DNA of 64,000 nucleotides from RH-AL1 sp965198485 (GCA_965198485.1 CBDAPQ010000006.1:1-64000); one strand, 5' to 3'; shown: positions 22,148 to 32,108, numbered from the stretch's first letter. Numbers and translations are program-made. Notes: generated by a model not told the origin, from the sequence alone.

Positions 22148-23569
22148 ATGAAGACCGCCCATTCCGAGGAATGGCGGCCCGGATTCGCCAAGCGCGCGGA
22201 GAACTTCTCCGCGGTCTGCGCCCAGGCGGAGAACTGGCGCTGGTCGCCGGGCGAGACGATCGCCCGCGTGGCCGCCGCCGTCCTCAAAGGGACGCCCACC
22301 CTCACCACGCCGCAGCGCATGACGCTGCTGCTCTACGTCGAGCACCTCAACCAGGATCGCCTGGAGGCGGACGTCGCGTGCGTCTGGCCGTCGACCACGC
22401 TGATCGCCGAATACCTCGGCTGCAGCGACAGCCAGGCCCGCGCCAACCGGAGGGCGCTGGAAGCCGCAGGCTTCATGGTCCGCGACTACACCCGCGCCAA
22501 CCGGCCTGCGGGCCTGGAGGCCTATGACCTGCGGCCGCTGATGGCGCGCCTCGGAGAGCTGGAGGCTGTGGACGAGACGATCCGGGGAGCCATGGCGGCC
22601 CGCAGGGCCGCCTATTCGGAGGCGCTAGCCTTCCCGACAAAATATAGCGCCCGGGCGCCGGAATCCCGGCGCCTAGAACAGTCCGAATCCAACTTGCGGT
22701 CTTCTGTACGAGAAATGGCCGCGGCTCCGCCGCGAGGGTCATTGGACGTGCGGCCCGACAGACGGGCCGCCGACGCACCACCGCCGAGCAGAACTACGAC
22801 CGTCGAGAACCCGACCCCAAAAAGAAGCTCCTCGGAAGGAGCTCGCGGTTTGGGGAGCGGCTTATCGGACCCGTCGGTGTACGCGGAAATGGTCCGCCAG
22901 GAGCTCAGGACGGCGATCCAGGTCTGTCCTCGACTGGCCCCGCTGGTCCGGGGCGCCGTGCTGGCATCGCCCGCCGACGCCACGCCTGAGGACGCCGCGC
23001 GCATTGCGGCCGCCGCGGCCGCGCTCCTCCCAGAACCCGAGCGGAACAACGACCAGACCCTCCACTGGGGATGGCGCCGGCACGGCATCCGCGTGGTCGT
23101 CATGCTCGCGATCGCGCTGGAGGACCCCGACGTCCGCAGCCCCTGCGGCTACTTCGGCAAGTTGGCGACCCAGGAGCGGGGGGCCGCGGACCTGCGGCTC
23201 AACCTAGCCCGGATCCTTCGACAGAAGGGCCAAGTCCCCGAGGCCGAACCGCCGGCCGCCCCGTCTTCCGTCCCCGCGCCGGTCGTGGAGCCTGACCCGC
23301 CGCCGCTCATGTTCGCACCGGGAACCGAGGACCACCCGTGGCCGGAGATCGCCGGCGAGCTGCGCCGCCTGATCCGCGAGGGGGCGTGGGGGAGTTGGTT
23401 CAACCGCGTCGGCTTCCATGGCGTCGAGGACGGGGTGATCACCCTGTCGACGCCGACAGGCCTCGCCGCCGAGCGGATCAAGCGCGACTACGTGCCGGCG
23501 ATCCTGCAGGCGGCCGACGCGGCCGGCGTCTTCGTCGACAGGGTGGTGCTGACCGTGAGGAAGCGATGA
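22148..23569 (+). CDS. RepC-like replication initiator with C-terminal DnaA-N-like domain
   Basis: About 473 residues from ATG 22148. The N-terminal 150 residues have a wHTH seen in RepC/replication protein C of alphaproteobacterial plasmids: VWPSTTLIAEYLGCSDSQARANRRALEAAGF and later NRPAGLEAYDLRPLMARLGELE. The middle is a low-complexity linker. The last 75 residues (WPEIAGELRRLI, AWGSWFNRVGFHG, VITLSTPTGLAAERI) resemble DnaA domain I, which recruits helicase or DiaA-like partners. The combination suggests an initiator that loads the replisome, or a regulator derived from one. Two small RNAs are encoded antisense upstream. The element also has an iteron-type repA at 38.5 kb, so this may be a second or vestigial initiator. 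Confidence 0.7.
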   Translation: MKTAHSEEWRPGFAKRAENFSAVCAQAENWRWSPGETIARVAAAVLKGTPTLTTPQRMTLLLYVEHLNQDRLEADVACVWPSTTLIAEYLGCSDSQARANRRALEAAGFMVRDYTRANRPAGLEAYDLRPLMARLGELEAVDETIRGAMAARRAAYSEALAFPTKYSARAPESRRLEQSESNLRSSVREMAAAPPRGSLDVRPDRRAADAPPPSRTTTVENPTPKRSSSEGARGLGSGLSDPSVYAEMVRQELRTAIQVCPRLAPLVRGAVLASPADATPEDAARIAAAAAALLPEPERNNDQTLHWGWRRHGIRVVVMLAIALEDPDVRSPCGYFGKLATQERGAADLRLNLARILRQKGQVPEAEPPAAPSSVPAPVVEPDPPPLMFAPGTEDHPWPEIAGELRRLIREGAWGSWFNRVGFHGVEDGVITLSTPTGLAAERIKRDYVPAILQAADAAGVFVDRVVLTVRKR

Positions 23570-23682
23570 GACCGCCCGCGACCCTCACGGTCCGGACGTC
23601 CGCCACCTCCCCGCTCCCGAGCTGTCGGCCCCCCTGCGGCCGGGTGCCCGCGCCGTCGTCGACGAACAACGACCGGACGCCG

Positions 23683-24108
23683 TCAGGTCCGCGGGGGAAA
23701 GCGCCGCTCCGTCGACAGGGTGAGCGGCCCGACGTAGCCGAAGTCCTGCCTGATCGCGTTGATCGCCAGCGCGACGTCGCGGTAGGCCTTGGGTTCGTCG
23801 ACGCGGACCTGATTCAACCTGAACTCGCCTGGGCGGTCGGAAAGTCGCAGCCAGATCGTCCAGTTCTCGTCGGCGTCCTCGAGGAGCCGCGCCTCGGTGA
23901 CCGCGGCTCCGCGCTTGAGGATGTCCTGCAGGTGGCGAAGGCGGACCGCCAGCTCGCCGTTGCCGAGCCGGATCCAGATCTCTTGCTCGTCGTCCTGACT
24001 GGCCTTTGCCACCGCAGCCACGTCCTCGATCTCCCCCACGGCCACGTTCACGCCCCAAGGGCTATCGGAAATCAAGTCGGGCGTCCCGAAACTCCGAAGA
24101 GGCATGTT
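23683..24108 (-). CDS. hypothetical protein
   Basis: About 141 residues from ATG 24108 (MPLRSFGTP); the frame is open further upstream but the extra residues are proline- and glycine-rich. The body is soluble with a plausible alpha/beta mix: VAVGEIEDVAAVAKASQDD, IWIRLGNGELAVRLRHLQDIL and WTIWLRLSDRPGEFRLNQV. The paired IWIRL and WTIWLRL strands suggest an internal repeat of a small beta-sheet unit. No family recognised. It is the only minus-strand gene between 21 and 43 kb and lies convergent to the RepC-like gene. Confidence 0.6.
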   Translation of the reverse strand, partial: NMPLRSFGTPDLISDSPWGVNVAVGEIEDVAAVAKASQDDEQEIWIRLGNGELAVRLRHLQDILKRGAAVTEARLLEDADENWTIWLRLSDRPGEFRLNQVRVDEPKAYRDVALAINAIRQDFGYVGPLTLSTERRFPPRT

Positions 24109-24290
24109 GTCAGCGTGAGAAAGCTGCGCTTTTATCACCTGTAGCCTTGATGACGTGCAAAGCGGAGGGGGGAGCGCCCTCCCCCTGAGCGGGAGCCCGG
24201 GTCTCCCGCGACCCCCTCCAGCGGGATCCCCCCGCAACGCCCCGGAGGAGAGGAAGGGACGGCGAGGTCGGATTGTGAGGAGGATGGACC

Positions 24291-25247
24291 GTGAGCTTGC
24301 AGGCGATCGTGAAGGTTTTGGGCGGCGATCTCTATGACGGAGGAAGACGGGCGAATATTCCAGCGCCGAACCACAGCGCCAACGACCGGTCCGTGTCTCT
24401 GCTCCTGCAGGGGGACCGCGTGGTGGTCCACACCTTCGGCGACGGAGACTGGAAGACCGTCTTGGACGACCTCCGCCAGCGCGGCCTAATCGACCAGGCC
24501 AACATCCCCACCTCGGGCCACGTCGCTGGCGTGGGGCGCCGGGCGGGTGACGCCGGCGCGGCGCCCCGCGAGCGCGTGGAGGCCGCCCTGCGGCTCTGGG
24601 ATGCGGCGGTCCCGCTCGGGCGGACGCTGTCGGCGCGCCATTGTCGGCTTCGCGGCGTCGCTCGCGACCTGCCGGGACCGGGGGCGCTGCGGCATCTGGC
24701 CGAGGCTCCGGTCTCCGCCTACCGCCTAGGACGCCACCGTCGGCCGGCCTTGCTGGCGGGGGTCCAGGCCGCCGACGGCCGCTACGTCGCCGTCGAGATC
24801 ACCTATCTAGACCCGAACGCGCGCCGCGCCGTCGACCTGCGCCTTTCGAGAAAGACCGTCGGCGCCGCGCCATCGGGCACGGCCGTGCGGCTCGACGCTC
24901 TCGCCCCCGACATGCTCGTGGCCGAGGGCGTCTTCACCACCCTCTCGGCCAGCGAGTGGCTCGGGCTCCCGGGCTGGGCCCTGATGTCGACGCGCAATCT
25001 GCGCGCCTGGACCGCGCCCCCGGAGGTTCGCTCCGTGCTGATCGCTGCCGATCGCGGCCGGGATGGCGAAATGTCGGCGGAGACGTTGCGCAGGCGCCTG
25101 GCCGAAGCCGGTGTGATGGCGACGGTCGCGCTACCTCCCCCGCCCTGGGGGGACTGGAACGAGTGGTCGGTCCGCGCGACCCGTCAGTCCGGCGGGAGGT
25201 CCAGCGTCGACGCCGCGGTATCGATGTCGGACCCGCTGCGCCCTTAG
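24291..25247 (+). CDS. Toprim-domain protein (plasmid primase-like)
   Basis: A 318-residue protein from GTG 24291, with GAGGAGG upstream. The N-terminal part (LGGDLYDGGRRANIPAPNHSA, DRSVSLLLQGDRVVVHTFGDG) resembles the DNA-binding start of mobile-element Toprim proteins. The C-terminal Toprim fold has LVAEGVFTTLSA, then VLIAADRGRDGEMSAETL (the DxD-like step is DRGRD) and PPWGDWNEW. Proteins of this type act as primases in plasmid or conjugative replication, laying RNA or DNA primers on transferred single strands. It begins a run of plus-strand genes (ParB-domain protein, strawberry-notch-like protein) common to large alphaproteobacterial plasmids. Confidence 0.8.
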   Translation: MSLQAIVKVLGGDLYDGGRRANIPAPNHSANDRSVSLLLQGDRVVVHTFGDGDWKTVLDDLRQRGLIDQANIPTSGHVAGVGRRAGDAGAAPRERVEAALRLWDAAVPLGRTLSARHCRLRGVARDLPGPGALRHLAEAPVSAYRLGRHRRPALLAGVQAADGRYVAVEITYLDPNARRAVDLRLSRKTVGAAPSGTAVRLDALAPDMLVAEGVFTTLSASEWLGLPGWALMSTRNLRAWTAPPEVRSVLIAADRGRDGEMSAETLRRRLAEAGVMATVALPPPPWGDWNEWSVRATRQSGGRSSVDAAVSMSDPLRP

Positions 25248-25318
25248 GCGGACCGACCGTCTGCGCGCGTGCCTGGAGGAGAGAGGAAGGGCGGGCGCGG
25301 GCGCGCCAAGAGGCCGGG

Positions 25319-27361
25319 ATGAGCCCGGTCCAGGCGTTGGAGCCTGCCCCTATGACCACCGACCACCAATCGAGCCTTCCCGCCACCCTGCCGCTCATCC
25401 AGGTCCGCATCGGCGATCTGGGCCTGGCGAAGGAGAACCTCCGCTACGCCGAACCCGCCGATGACGGCGTGCCGCAGCTCGCCGAGACCATCGTCGCCGC
25501 GGGCGTCGTGATTCCGCCGATCGTGCGCGCCGGGCGCAAGGACGAGCAGCCCTTCATGGTGCTCGACGGGCGACGGCGTCGCCTCGCGCTTATCCTGCTC
25601 CGCGACCGCGGCGACCTCAGCAACGACGACCTCGTCGACTGCCTGCTCGCCGGCGACAAGGCGGCCCAAGCCGCCGCGGTCGTGCTGCCCAACGCCGAGC
25701 GCGCCCCCGTGCACACGGCCGACGTGATCGTGGCGATCGGGCGGCTTCGTAGGAGCCGCATGGACACCGGCGCCATCTCGCGGGCGCTGGGGTATTCCGA
25801 GCTGGAGATCCGTCGCCTCGAAGCGCTGGCGGGCGTGCACCCGACCGTGCTCAAGGCCTTCCGGCAGGGTCGCCTGACGCTGAAGCAGGTGCGCCTGTTC
25901 GCCCGGCTGCCGGACAAGGCGCGCCAGGCCGACATCGCGCAGACCGCACTCGACGGCTACTTCCAGGACTACCAACTGCGGCACGTGGTCGATCAGGATC
26001 GGGCCACGGCCGAAGACGAACGCCTCATCCTCGTGGGTCTCGACCGTTACGTCGCGGCCGGCGGGCGGGTCGACGCCGACCTCTTCGGCGAGCTCCCAGA
26101 CCGCCTGCTCGACCCCGACGTCCTGCAGGAGGCGTGGGTGGACCGGATCAAGCCGGTCGTCGGCCGCTTGGAGGAGCAAGGCCTCGCCGTCTTCGTCGGC
26201 CAGGAGAAGGGCTACCGCGCCCCCGACGGCTTCTTCCCCCTCCCCTACGTCTATCGGTCGCAGCTGACCGAGGCGCAGTCCGAGCGCTTGGCCTCGGCGA
26301 AGGCGGACGCCGCGGGCGTGGCGGACGGACTTCAAACTCTCGGGGCCGTCGCCGACGATGCGCCCGGTCGCCTCGCGCATCTGCTCGTCGCGCAGATGCA
26401 CGTGGCCGCGGCCCCGCTCGCCGGCAGCCGGGTGGGCGCCGTCCTGCTGACGCCCGCGCAGGGCCTGGGCGTCGAGGCGACCTTCTACACCGAGCCGCTA
26501 CCGCAGGAGGCGGGGTCCGACGCGGTCGAGGGGGAGGAAGAGGACGCTTACGAAGCTGAAGGCGCGCGGGCTGGCGCCAACGACATCGATGTCCCCGACG
26601 CCGACATCGACCTCAGCGGCGTCGGGCACAGCTTCCACGAGACGCGCACAGACGTCGCCACGCGCGGGCTCATTCGCGACCTGGCTGACGACCCCGGCGC
26701 CGCCCTGACCGTCCTTGTGGCTCAGCTGTTCAAGAGCCTGGCGCTCGACGTCTACGCCGGTTCGGAAGGATCCGCCCTGGCGATCAGCGCCGTCGCCTAC
26801 CGTCGAGGATCGACCCCGGCCATCGCGGCCCTGGACGGCGAGGTGCGGGCGCGTCTCGAGCTACGCCGCGCCGCCTACAAGGCCTCGGGTCTTCGCCCGA
26901 TCCTCTACGTGGAGACCTTGGCCCACGGGGAGAAGATGGCGTTGCTCGCCGAGCTGGTGGCGATCTCGCTCAACGTCCGGGAGGCCCGGACCACGAGCCT
27001 GCGGCACGCCGCGCGTGCCGAGGCCGCCGAGATCGCCACCCTCTGCGGAGCCGACATTTCGGTCCACTGGACGCCCGACGCCGCCTATCTGGCCACCCAT
27101 TCCAAGAAGCAGCTGATGTCGCTGCTGGAGGAGATGGGCGTCCAGGACGAACGCGCGAAATTCCTGAAGAAGGACGATCTCGTAGCGTTCGTGGCGGAGG
27201 CCGCGGCGGAGCGGCAATGGGCGCCGTCGGCCTTGGCCTGGGACCGGGCGGGGCTCGAAGACCCGGCGGAGGGCGGCGAGGAGGCGAACGACGCTACGTC
27301 GGAGCCTCTGGACGAGGGCGTGGTCGTGACGATCGAGGCGCACACGGCTATCGCAGCCTGA
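25319..27361 (+). CDS. ParB/Srx-domain protein, large plasmid type
   Basis: About 680 residues from ATG 25319; a second in-frame ATG lies 11 codons later. The N-terminus has a ParB-like domain: VRIGDLGLAKENLRYAE, PQLAETIVAAGVVIPPIV and FMVLDGRRRRLALILL. An HTH follows (ISRALGYSELEIRRLEALAG) with FRQGRLTLKQVRLFARL. The rest is a long acidic and helical C-terminal region. It is a ParB-superfamily protein, but it has no adjacent ParA and its size fits the nuclease-like ParB proteins of ICEs and plasmids rather than a classical partition protein. A strong terminator follows. A GGGGAGGG octamer in minus orientation lies at 26238. Confidence 0.82.
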   Translation: MSPVQALEPAPMTTDHQSSLPATLPLIQVRIGDLGLAKENLRYAEPADDGVPQLAETIVAAGVVIPPIVRAGRKDEQPFMVLDGRRRRLALILLRDRGDLSNDDLVDCLLAGDKAAQAAAVVLPNAERAPVHTADVIVAIGRLRRSRMDTGAISRALGYSELEIRRLEALAGVHPTVLKAFRQGRLTLKQVRLFARLPDKARQADIAQTALDGYFQDYQLRHVVDQDRATAEDERLILVGLDRYVAAGGRVDADLFGELPDRLLDPDVLQEAWVDRIKPVVGRLEEQGLAVFVGQEKGYRAPDGFFPLPYVYRSQLTEAQSERLASAKADAAGVADGLQTLGAVADDAPGRLAHLLVAQMHVAAAPLAGSRVGAVLLTPAQGLGVEATFYTEPLPQEAGSDAVEGEEEDAYEAEGARAGANDIDVPDADIDLSGVGHSFHETRTDVATRGLIRDLADDPGAALTVLVAQLFKSLALDVYAGSEGSALAISAVAYRRGSTPAIAALDGEVRARLELRRAAYKASGLRPILYVETLAHGEKMALLAELVAISLNVREARTTSLRHAARAEAAEIATLCGADISVHWTPDAAYLATHSKKQLMSLLEEMGVQDERAKFLKKDDLVAFVAEAAAERQWAPSALAWDRAGLEDPAEGGEEANDATSEPLDEGVVVTIEAHTAIAA

Positions 27362-27369
27362 GCCCGAGC

Positions 27370-27396
27370 GGGCCCCCGTCGTTTCGGCGGGGGCCC
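27370..27396 (+). terminator. intrinsic terminator-like hairpin after the ParB-domain gene
   Basis: GGGCCCCCG at 27370-27378 pairs with CGGGGGCCC at 27388-27396 around a 9-base loop. It is followed by ATTCC rather than a long T-run. Confidence 0.6.
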
Positions 27397-27453
27397 ATTC
27401 CACAGGTCGTCACGCGCAGGTGGAGCCGCCGATTCACCGGCCGGAAATTGCCC

Positions 27454-27674
27454 ATGTACCCCGACATCGACGCCCTCGCGCGGACCGCCGCCGGCGCCGC
27501 GGATTTCCCCGCGACGCGCAGCTGGCGGACCAGCTCTCCGCGTTCGGTTTGAGCGGGCGCGCCGTCGAAGACGAAGCCCTCGAGCGGCTCATGATCCGGG
27601 CCGAGGACCCGACCCGACCGCAGGCCGAGCGCGCCTACGTCCGGGCCAGGCTGCTCGATTTGCGCGAGGCGTAG
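27454..27674 (+). pseudogene. small gene split by a frameshift (low support)
   Basis: From ATG 27454 the frame reads MYPDIDALARTAAGAADFP and then stops at 27552, while the next frame continues sensibly with RDAQLADQLSAFGL and ERLMIRAEDPTRPQ to a stop at 27674. The switch falls near the run TTTCCCC at about 27503-27509. Joined, they give about 73 residues with even composition. It may be a real small protein with a sequencing or natural indel. Function unknown. Confidence 0.4.
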
Positions 27675-27741
27675 GGAGGGAGAGGAAGGGGAGCCGCGGG
27701 GCGAGCCCGGCGGGACTGGAGGGAGGAGCCCTTCGCCGCGG

Positions 27742-30700
27742 GTGATCGGATCCCCCGCCATGAACGCGATGCTCCCCCTCTTCGGCCGCCCTGTCCCCGG
27801 TGACAACCGGGCGACCAACCTGCTCGCCGCCGCGCGGGCGCTCTGTCCGCAGTTGAACCGGTCGCGACCGCTCGACCGCAGGCTCGTGGCCGGCGTCATG
27901 ACGACGACCTTCGGGGGATCGGACACCGACGGGACCTGGCTCTGGCGGGACGCCTACGACGCGATCGAAGCCGCGCTCGTCCTGCAGATCCGGCGGCTCG
28001 CCTCCCAGCTGGCTCGCCTGGAGGATGCGCCGGCCGAGATCGCCGCCCTCCTGTCCAACCTTGCCGATCTCGGACTGACCCACTCGCGGCGCAGCGAAGA
28101 GCAGGTCCTGCTCGACCAATTCTCCACGCCGCCACACCTCGGGGCGCTCGCTGTCCTCGCCGCACAGGTGCGTCCGGGCGACCGCGTGCTGGAGCCTTCG
28201 GCGGGTCATGGCCTCATCGCCATCCTCGCGGAGGCGTGCGGCGGAGCGCTCACGCTGAACGAGCTCTCCCCCGGTCGCGCCTCGCTGCTGGACGCCCTGT
28301 TCCCGATAGCGGCCGTGAGCCGCTTCGACGCGCTGCACCTGCGCGATCTCCTGCCAGGCTCGGGCGGCTTCCACGCCGTGCTCGCAAATCCGCCGTTCCA
28401 GCACCTGGACGCTCACCTCCTCGCGAGCCTCGACTGTCTGGCCGACGGGGGCCGTCTGGCGGCCATCGTGCCGTCGCGCGCTCTCGAAGACCCTGCATTG
28501 CTGGCGGCGCTCGCCGCCCGTGGCCGCATCGTCGCCCGCCTGCCCTTCGCCGGCGCCGCCTTCGCCAAGCACGGCACGTCGGTCGAGACGGGTCTCCTCG
28601 TCGTCGACCGCGCCGTGGAGCCGGGCGTCGTCGCCGCGATCGCCGACTGCGGGTCGCTCGCCAATCTCGCCCTGGCCGCCGCCGCCCTTCCGGCGCGAGC
28701 GACCGCCCAGCCGCGCCGATTCCGCACCATCGCACCCTCGGCCATGCTGGCGCCGAGGGCGCGCGCGCTCGCGACGCCTTCGAACCGCCTCGCCTTCCTC
28801 GCGACGGCGACCCCCGTGGCCTTCGAGACGCGTCCCTGGTCCGGCGAAGGCCACGACGTGGGGCTTTACCAGGCCTACGCCCTGGGTCGGATCGCCTTCC
28901 CGGCTTCGAGCCCGCACCCCTCCCCCCTCGTGGAATCAGGACCGATGGCCTCGGTAGCCCCGCCCGCGCCGACCTACCGTCCCGTCCTCCCCGCCGCCAT
29001 CACCGCCGAGAAGCTGATCTCCGACGCCCAGCTCGAGACGGTGATCTACGCCGGCGAGGCGCACGCCACGATGCTCCCGGGCGCCTGGATCCTGGGCGAA
29101 GCCCCGCATCTGACCACGCTTGTAAGGGACGACCACGCCGGCGCCTTCGGTCTGCGGCGAGGCTTTTTCCTGGGGGACGGCACCGGCTGCGGGAAGGGTC
29201 GGGAGATCTGCGGCGTCATCGCCGACAACCTCAGCCAGGGACGTCTGCGCGCCCTGTGGCTGTCGAAGAACGACGCCCTCCTAGAGGACGCCCGTCGCGA
29301 CTGGAACTCCATCGGCGGCGCGACGTCCGACATCACGCCGCAATCGGCCTGGAAGCAGGCCGACGCCATCCGGCTGGACCGGGGGGTCTTGTTCACGACC
29401 TACGCCACCCTGCGCCAGCCGGCGCGGGGCGTCCGGGCCTCGCGTCTCGACCAGATCGTCGCCTGGCTCGGCGCCGACTTCGACGGCGTGATCGTCTTTG
29501 ACGAGGCGCACGCCATGGCCAACGCGGCCGGCGGCGGCAAGGGCGGCAGGGGGCCCAAGAAGGCGTCCCAGCAGGGCATGGCCGGTCTGGCCCTGCAGAA
29601 CCGGCTGCCGAATGCCCGCATCCTCTACGTCTCGGCGACAGGTGCGACCACGCCCGAGAACCTGGCCTACGCCGCGCGCCTCGGTCTCTGGGGCGGGCCG
29701 GAGGCCCCCTTCCCGACCCGCGACGCCTTCATGGACGCGGTCGAGACCGGCGGCGTGGCCGTGATGGAGCTGATCGCCCGCGAGCTGAAGGCCATGGGCC
29801 TGTACATCGCCCGTTCGCTCTCGTTCGACGGGGTCGAATACGAAGCGCTGCGCCACCCTCTCGCGACTACCGACGTCGCCATCTGGGACGCGTGGGCCGA
29901 CGCCTACCAGCTAATCCACCGCAACCTGCGCGCCGCGCTCGAGGCGGTGGGCGTGACGGAGGACGGCAAGCCCAAGAGCGGACAGGCCGCCTCGGCGGTG
30001 ATGTCGGCCTTCGAAGGCGCCAAGCTGCGCTTCTTCGGCCACCTCCTTGCCGGGCTGAAGTCGCCCACGCTCGTGTCCGCGATCCGCGCCGACCTCGCCG
30101 AGGGCCGGTCGAGCGTGGTGCAGGTGGTGTCGACCAACGAAGCGGTGATGGAACGGCGTCTCGCCGAGATCCCGGCGGAGGAGTGGAACAACCTCTCGGT
30201 CGACCTGACGCCGAAGGACCAGGTGCTCGACTACCTGATGGGCGCCTTCCCGGTCATGGCCCTGGACGCGGTTGAGGATGACGACGGCAATGTCACCATG
30301 GTCCCGGTGACTGACGCCGACGGCCGCCCGGTCGCCAGCCAGGAGGCGCTGCGGCTGCGCGAGGAACTGGTCACCCATCTCGCCTGCCTACCCGCCGTTC
30401 CCGGCGTCCTGGACGCCGTCCTGGACGCCCTAGGAACAGACCACGTCGCGGAGATCACCGGCCGCAGCCGCCGCGTGGTGCTGCGCGACGGCCGCCGGGT
30501 GGTGGAACGGCGAAGCGCGTCGGCCGCCAAGGCCGAGACCGACGCCTTCATGGCGGGCAAGAAGCGGGTCCTCGTGTTCTCCGACGCCGGAGGCACCGGG
30601 CGCAGCTACCACGCGGACCTGGGCGCCCCGAACCAGCAGCGTCGCGTCCACTACCTGGTGGAGCCCGGCTGGCGTGCCGACGCCGCCATCCAGGGCCTTG

Positions 30701-32016
30701 GCCGTTCCCACCGGACCAACCAGGCCGTCGCGCCGCTGTTTCGGCCGGTCACGACCGACATCCACGGCGAGAAGCGCTTCACCTCGACCATCGCCCGACG
30801 GCTCGACAGCCTGGGCGCCCTGACCCGGGGCGAACGGCGAACCGCTGGAGCCGGCCTGTTCCGCGCCGAAGACAACCTCGAGAGCCCCTGGGCGCACCGC
30901 GCGCTGCAGGCCTTCTACGTCGCCCTGCACTTCGGAAGCGTCGAGGCGATGGACCGGGCCACCTTCGAGGAGAAGACCGGTCTGAGGCTCCTGGACGCCG
31001 CCGGAGACCTGAAGCCGTCCGACCAGCTGCCGCCGATGAACACCTTCCTGAACCGGCTTCTGGCGCTGCGGATCGACGACCAGAACCGGTTGTTCGCCGC
31101 CTTCGACGAAATCCTCTCCAGCATCCTGGAGCGGGCCGCCGCCTCGGGCGCCTTGGACCGCGGCATGGAGGACATCGTCGCCGACGACGTGGTGATCCTC
31201 GACGAGGAGGTGGTCCGCACCGATGCGGTCACGGGGGCGGAGACGCGCCTCACCCGGTTCCAGGTCCGCACCCGCAGGGAGCTGACCACGGCGGACGCCG
31301 CGATGGCGGGCGTCGATCCAGAGGCGTTGATCTTCGCGGTCAACACTAAGTCGGGGCGCGCCGCCCTCGTGATCCAGGGCCTGACGACGACCAATGACGA
31401 CGACCGGCTCGTTCCTGCGGTTCGGCTCGTCCGCCCGGAAAAGCGCAGCATCGCGCCGCGCAAGGGCTACGACGAGTCCGCCTGGGAGGATGTCGGCGAG
31501 CCCGCCTGGCGTGCCGCTTGGGACGCGGAACTCGCGGAGGCCGACCCTTGGCTCTCACGCGAGCTCGTCCTGGTTTCCGGTCTCCTCCTGCCCATCTGGT
31601 CCAGCCTCCCCCACAAGGGCGCATCGGTCCGCCGGCTGAAGGCGCCGGGCGGACGCCGCTGGCTCGGCCGCGTGCTCGACCCCTCGCAAGTGCCGCGGCT
31701 CAAGATCGCCCTCGGTCTGTCCGACACGGCGGACGTGGTCGGCGACGGCGCCTCGGCCGCCCGCCTCGTGCTTTACGACGGCGCGTCCCTGGCGCTGGCG
31801 ACGGGCCTCTGGATCCGTCGCGCCAAGGTCATGGATCGCATGCGGATCGAGGTCGTGGGCGCCGCCGGCCAGCGACCGGTCTTCACCGCGCTGGGCTGCT
31901 TCGTCGAGATCATCGCCTATACGCCTCGCGTTTTCGTCCCCACCGACAAGCCCGAGGTTCTGACCGCCATCCTGGCGAAGTGGCCCGTGCAGACGCTGCT
32001 TCCAGCCGCCGCCTGA
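27742..32016 (+). CDS. strawberry-notch-like methyltransferase-helicase fusion
   Basis: A 1424-residue protein, GTG 27742 with GGAGGGAGGAG upstream (ATG 27760 is possible). The first 350 residues form an N6-adenine-methyltransferase-like domain with VLEPSAGHG near 149 and NPPF near 216. A superfamily-2-type helicase follows: GDGTGCGKG near 478, DEAH near 587, SATGAT, and GLGRSHRTNQ near 985. The C-terminal third carries the SNO helicase C-terminal domain. Such proteins are hallmarks of large conjugative plasmids and ICEs in alpha- and betaproteobacteria. The role is unproven; protection of DNA from host restriction or chromatin-like control is suggested by the paired activities. The gene follows the ParB-domain gene and precedes gcrA. 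Confidence 0.88.
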   Translation: MIGSPAMNAMLPLFGRPVPGDNRATNLLAAARALCPQLNRSRPLDRRLVAGVMTTTFGGSDTDGTWLWRDAYDAIEAALVLQIRRLASQLARLEDAPAEIAALLSNLADLGLTHSRRSEEQVLLDQFSTPPHLGALAVLAAQVRPGDRVLEPSAGHGLIAILAEACGGALTLNELSPGRASLLDALFPIAAVSRFDALHLRDLLPGSGGFHAVLANPPFQHLDAHLLASLDCLADGGRLAAIVPSRALEDPALLAALAARGRIVARLPFAGAAFAKHGTSVETGLLVVDRAVEPGVVAAIADCGSLANLALAAAALPARATAQPRRFRTIAPSAMLAPRARALATPSNRLAFLATATPVAFETRPWSGEGHDVGLYQAYALGRIAFPASSPHPSPLVESGPMASVAPPAPTYRPVLPAAITAEKLISDAQLETVIYAGEAHATMLPGAWILGEAPHLTTLVRDDHAGAFGLRRGFFLGDGTGCGKGREICGVIADNLSQGRLRALWLSKNDALLEDARRDWNSIGGATSDITPQSAWKQADAIRLDRGVLFTTYATLRQPARGVRASRLDQIVAWLGADFDGVIVFDEAHAMANAAGGGKGGRGPKKASQQGMAGLALQNRLPNARILYVSATGATTPENLAYAARLGLWGGPEAPFPTRDAFMDAVETGGVAVMELIARELKAMGLYIARSLSFDGVEYEALRHPLATTDVAIWDAWADAYQLIHRNLRAALEAVGVTEDGKPKSGQAASAVMSAFEGAKLRFFGHLLAGLKSPTLVSAIRADLAEGRSSVVQVVSTNEAVMERRLAEIPAEEWNNLSVDLTPKDQVLDYLMGAFPVMALDAVEDDDGNVTMVPVTDADGRPVASQEALRLREELVTHLACLPAVPGVLDAVLDALGTDHVAEITGRSRRVVLRDGRRVVERRSASAAKAETDAFMAGKKRVLVFSDAGGTGRSYHADLGAPNQQRRVHYLVEPGWRADAAIQGLGRSHRTNQAVAPLFRPVTTDIHGEKRFTSTIARRLDSLGALTRGERRTAGAGLFRAEDNLESPWAHRALQAFYVALHFGSVEAMDRATFEEKTGLRLLDAAGDLKPSDQLPPMNTFLNRLLALRIDDQNRLFAAFDEILSSILERAAASGALDRGMEDIVADDVVILDEEVVRTDAVTGAETRLTRFQVRTRRELTTADAAMAGVDPEALIFAVNTKSGRAALVIQGLTTTNDDDRLVPAVRLVRPEKRSIAPRKGYDESAWEDVGEPAWRAAWDAELAEADPWLSRELVLVSGLLLPIWSSLPHKGASVRRLKAPGGRRWLGRVLDPSQVPRLKIALGLSDTADVVGDGASAARLVLYDGASLALATGLWIRRAKVMDRMRIEVVGAAGQRPVFTALGCFVEIIAYTPRVFVPTDKPEVLTAILAKWPVQTLLPAAA

Positions 32017-32043
32017 CGTCCGTTTCCGACGCCGACGGCGGCT

Positions 32044-32075
32044 ATCGGGTCCTCGCTTTCTAGCGAGGGCCCGAT
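32044..32075 (+). terminator. terminator-like hairpin after the strawberry-notch-like gene
   Basis: ATCGGGTCCTCGCT (32044-32057) pairs with AGCGAGGGCCCGAT (32062-32075), 14 bp with one G-T pair and loop TTCT. No T-run follows. Confidence 0.55.
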
Positions 32076-32108
32076 CTCGCGAGCCATTCCGCTCCGAGGA
32101 CCTGCGTC

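Noticed and set aside
25244..26401. Minus-strand frame (385 residues) opposite the ParB-domain gene
   Set aside because: Shadow frame; no domain and the ParB motif is on the plus strand.
27589..28917. Long minus-strand frame (442 residues) opposite the strawberry-notch-like gene
   Set aside because: A shadow frame with no motif; the plus-strand protein has clear methyltransferase and helicase motifs.
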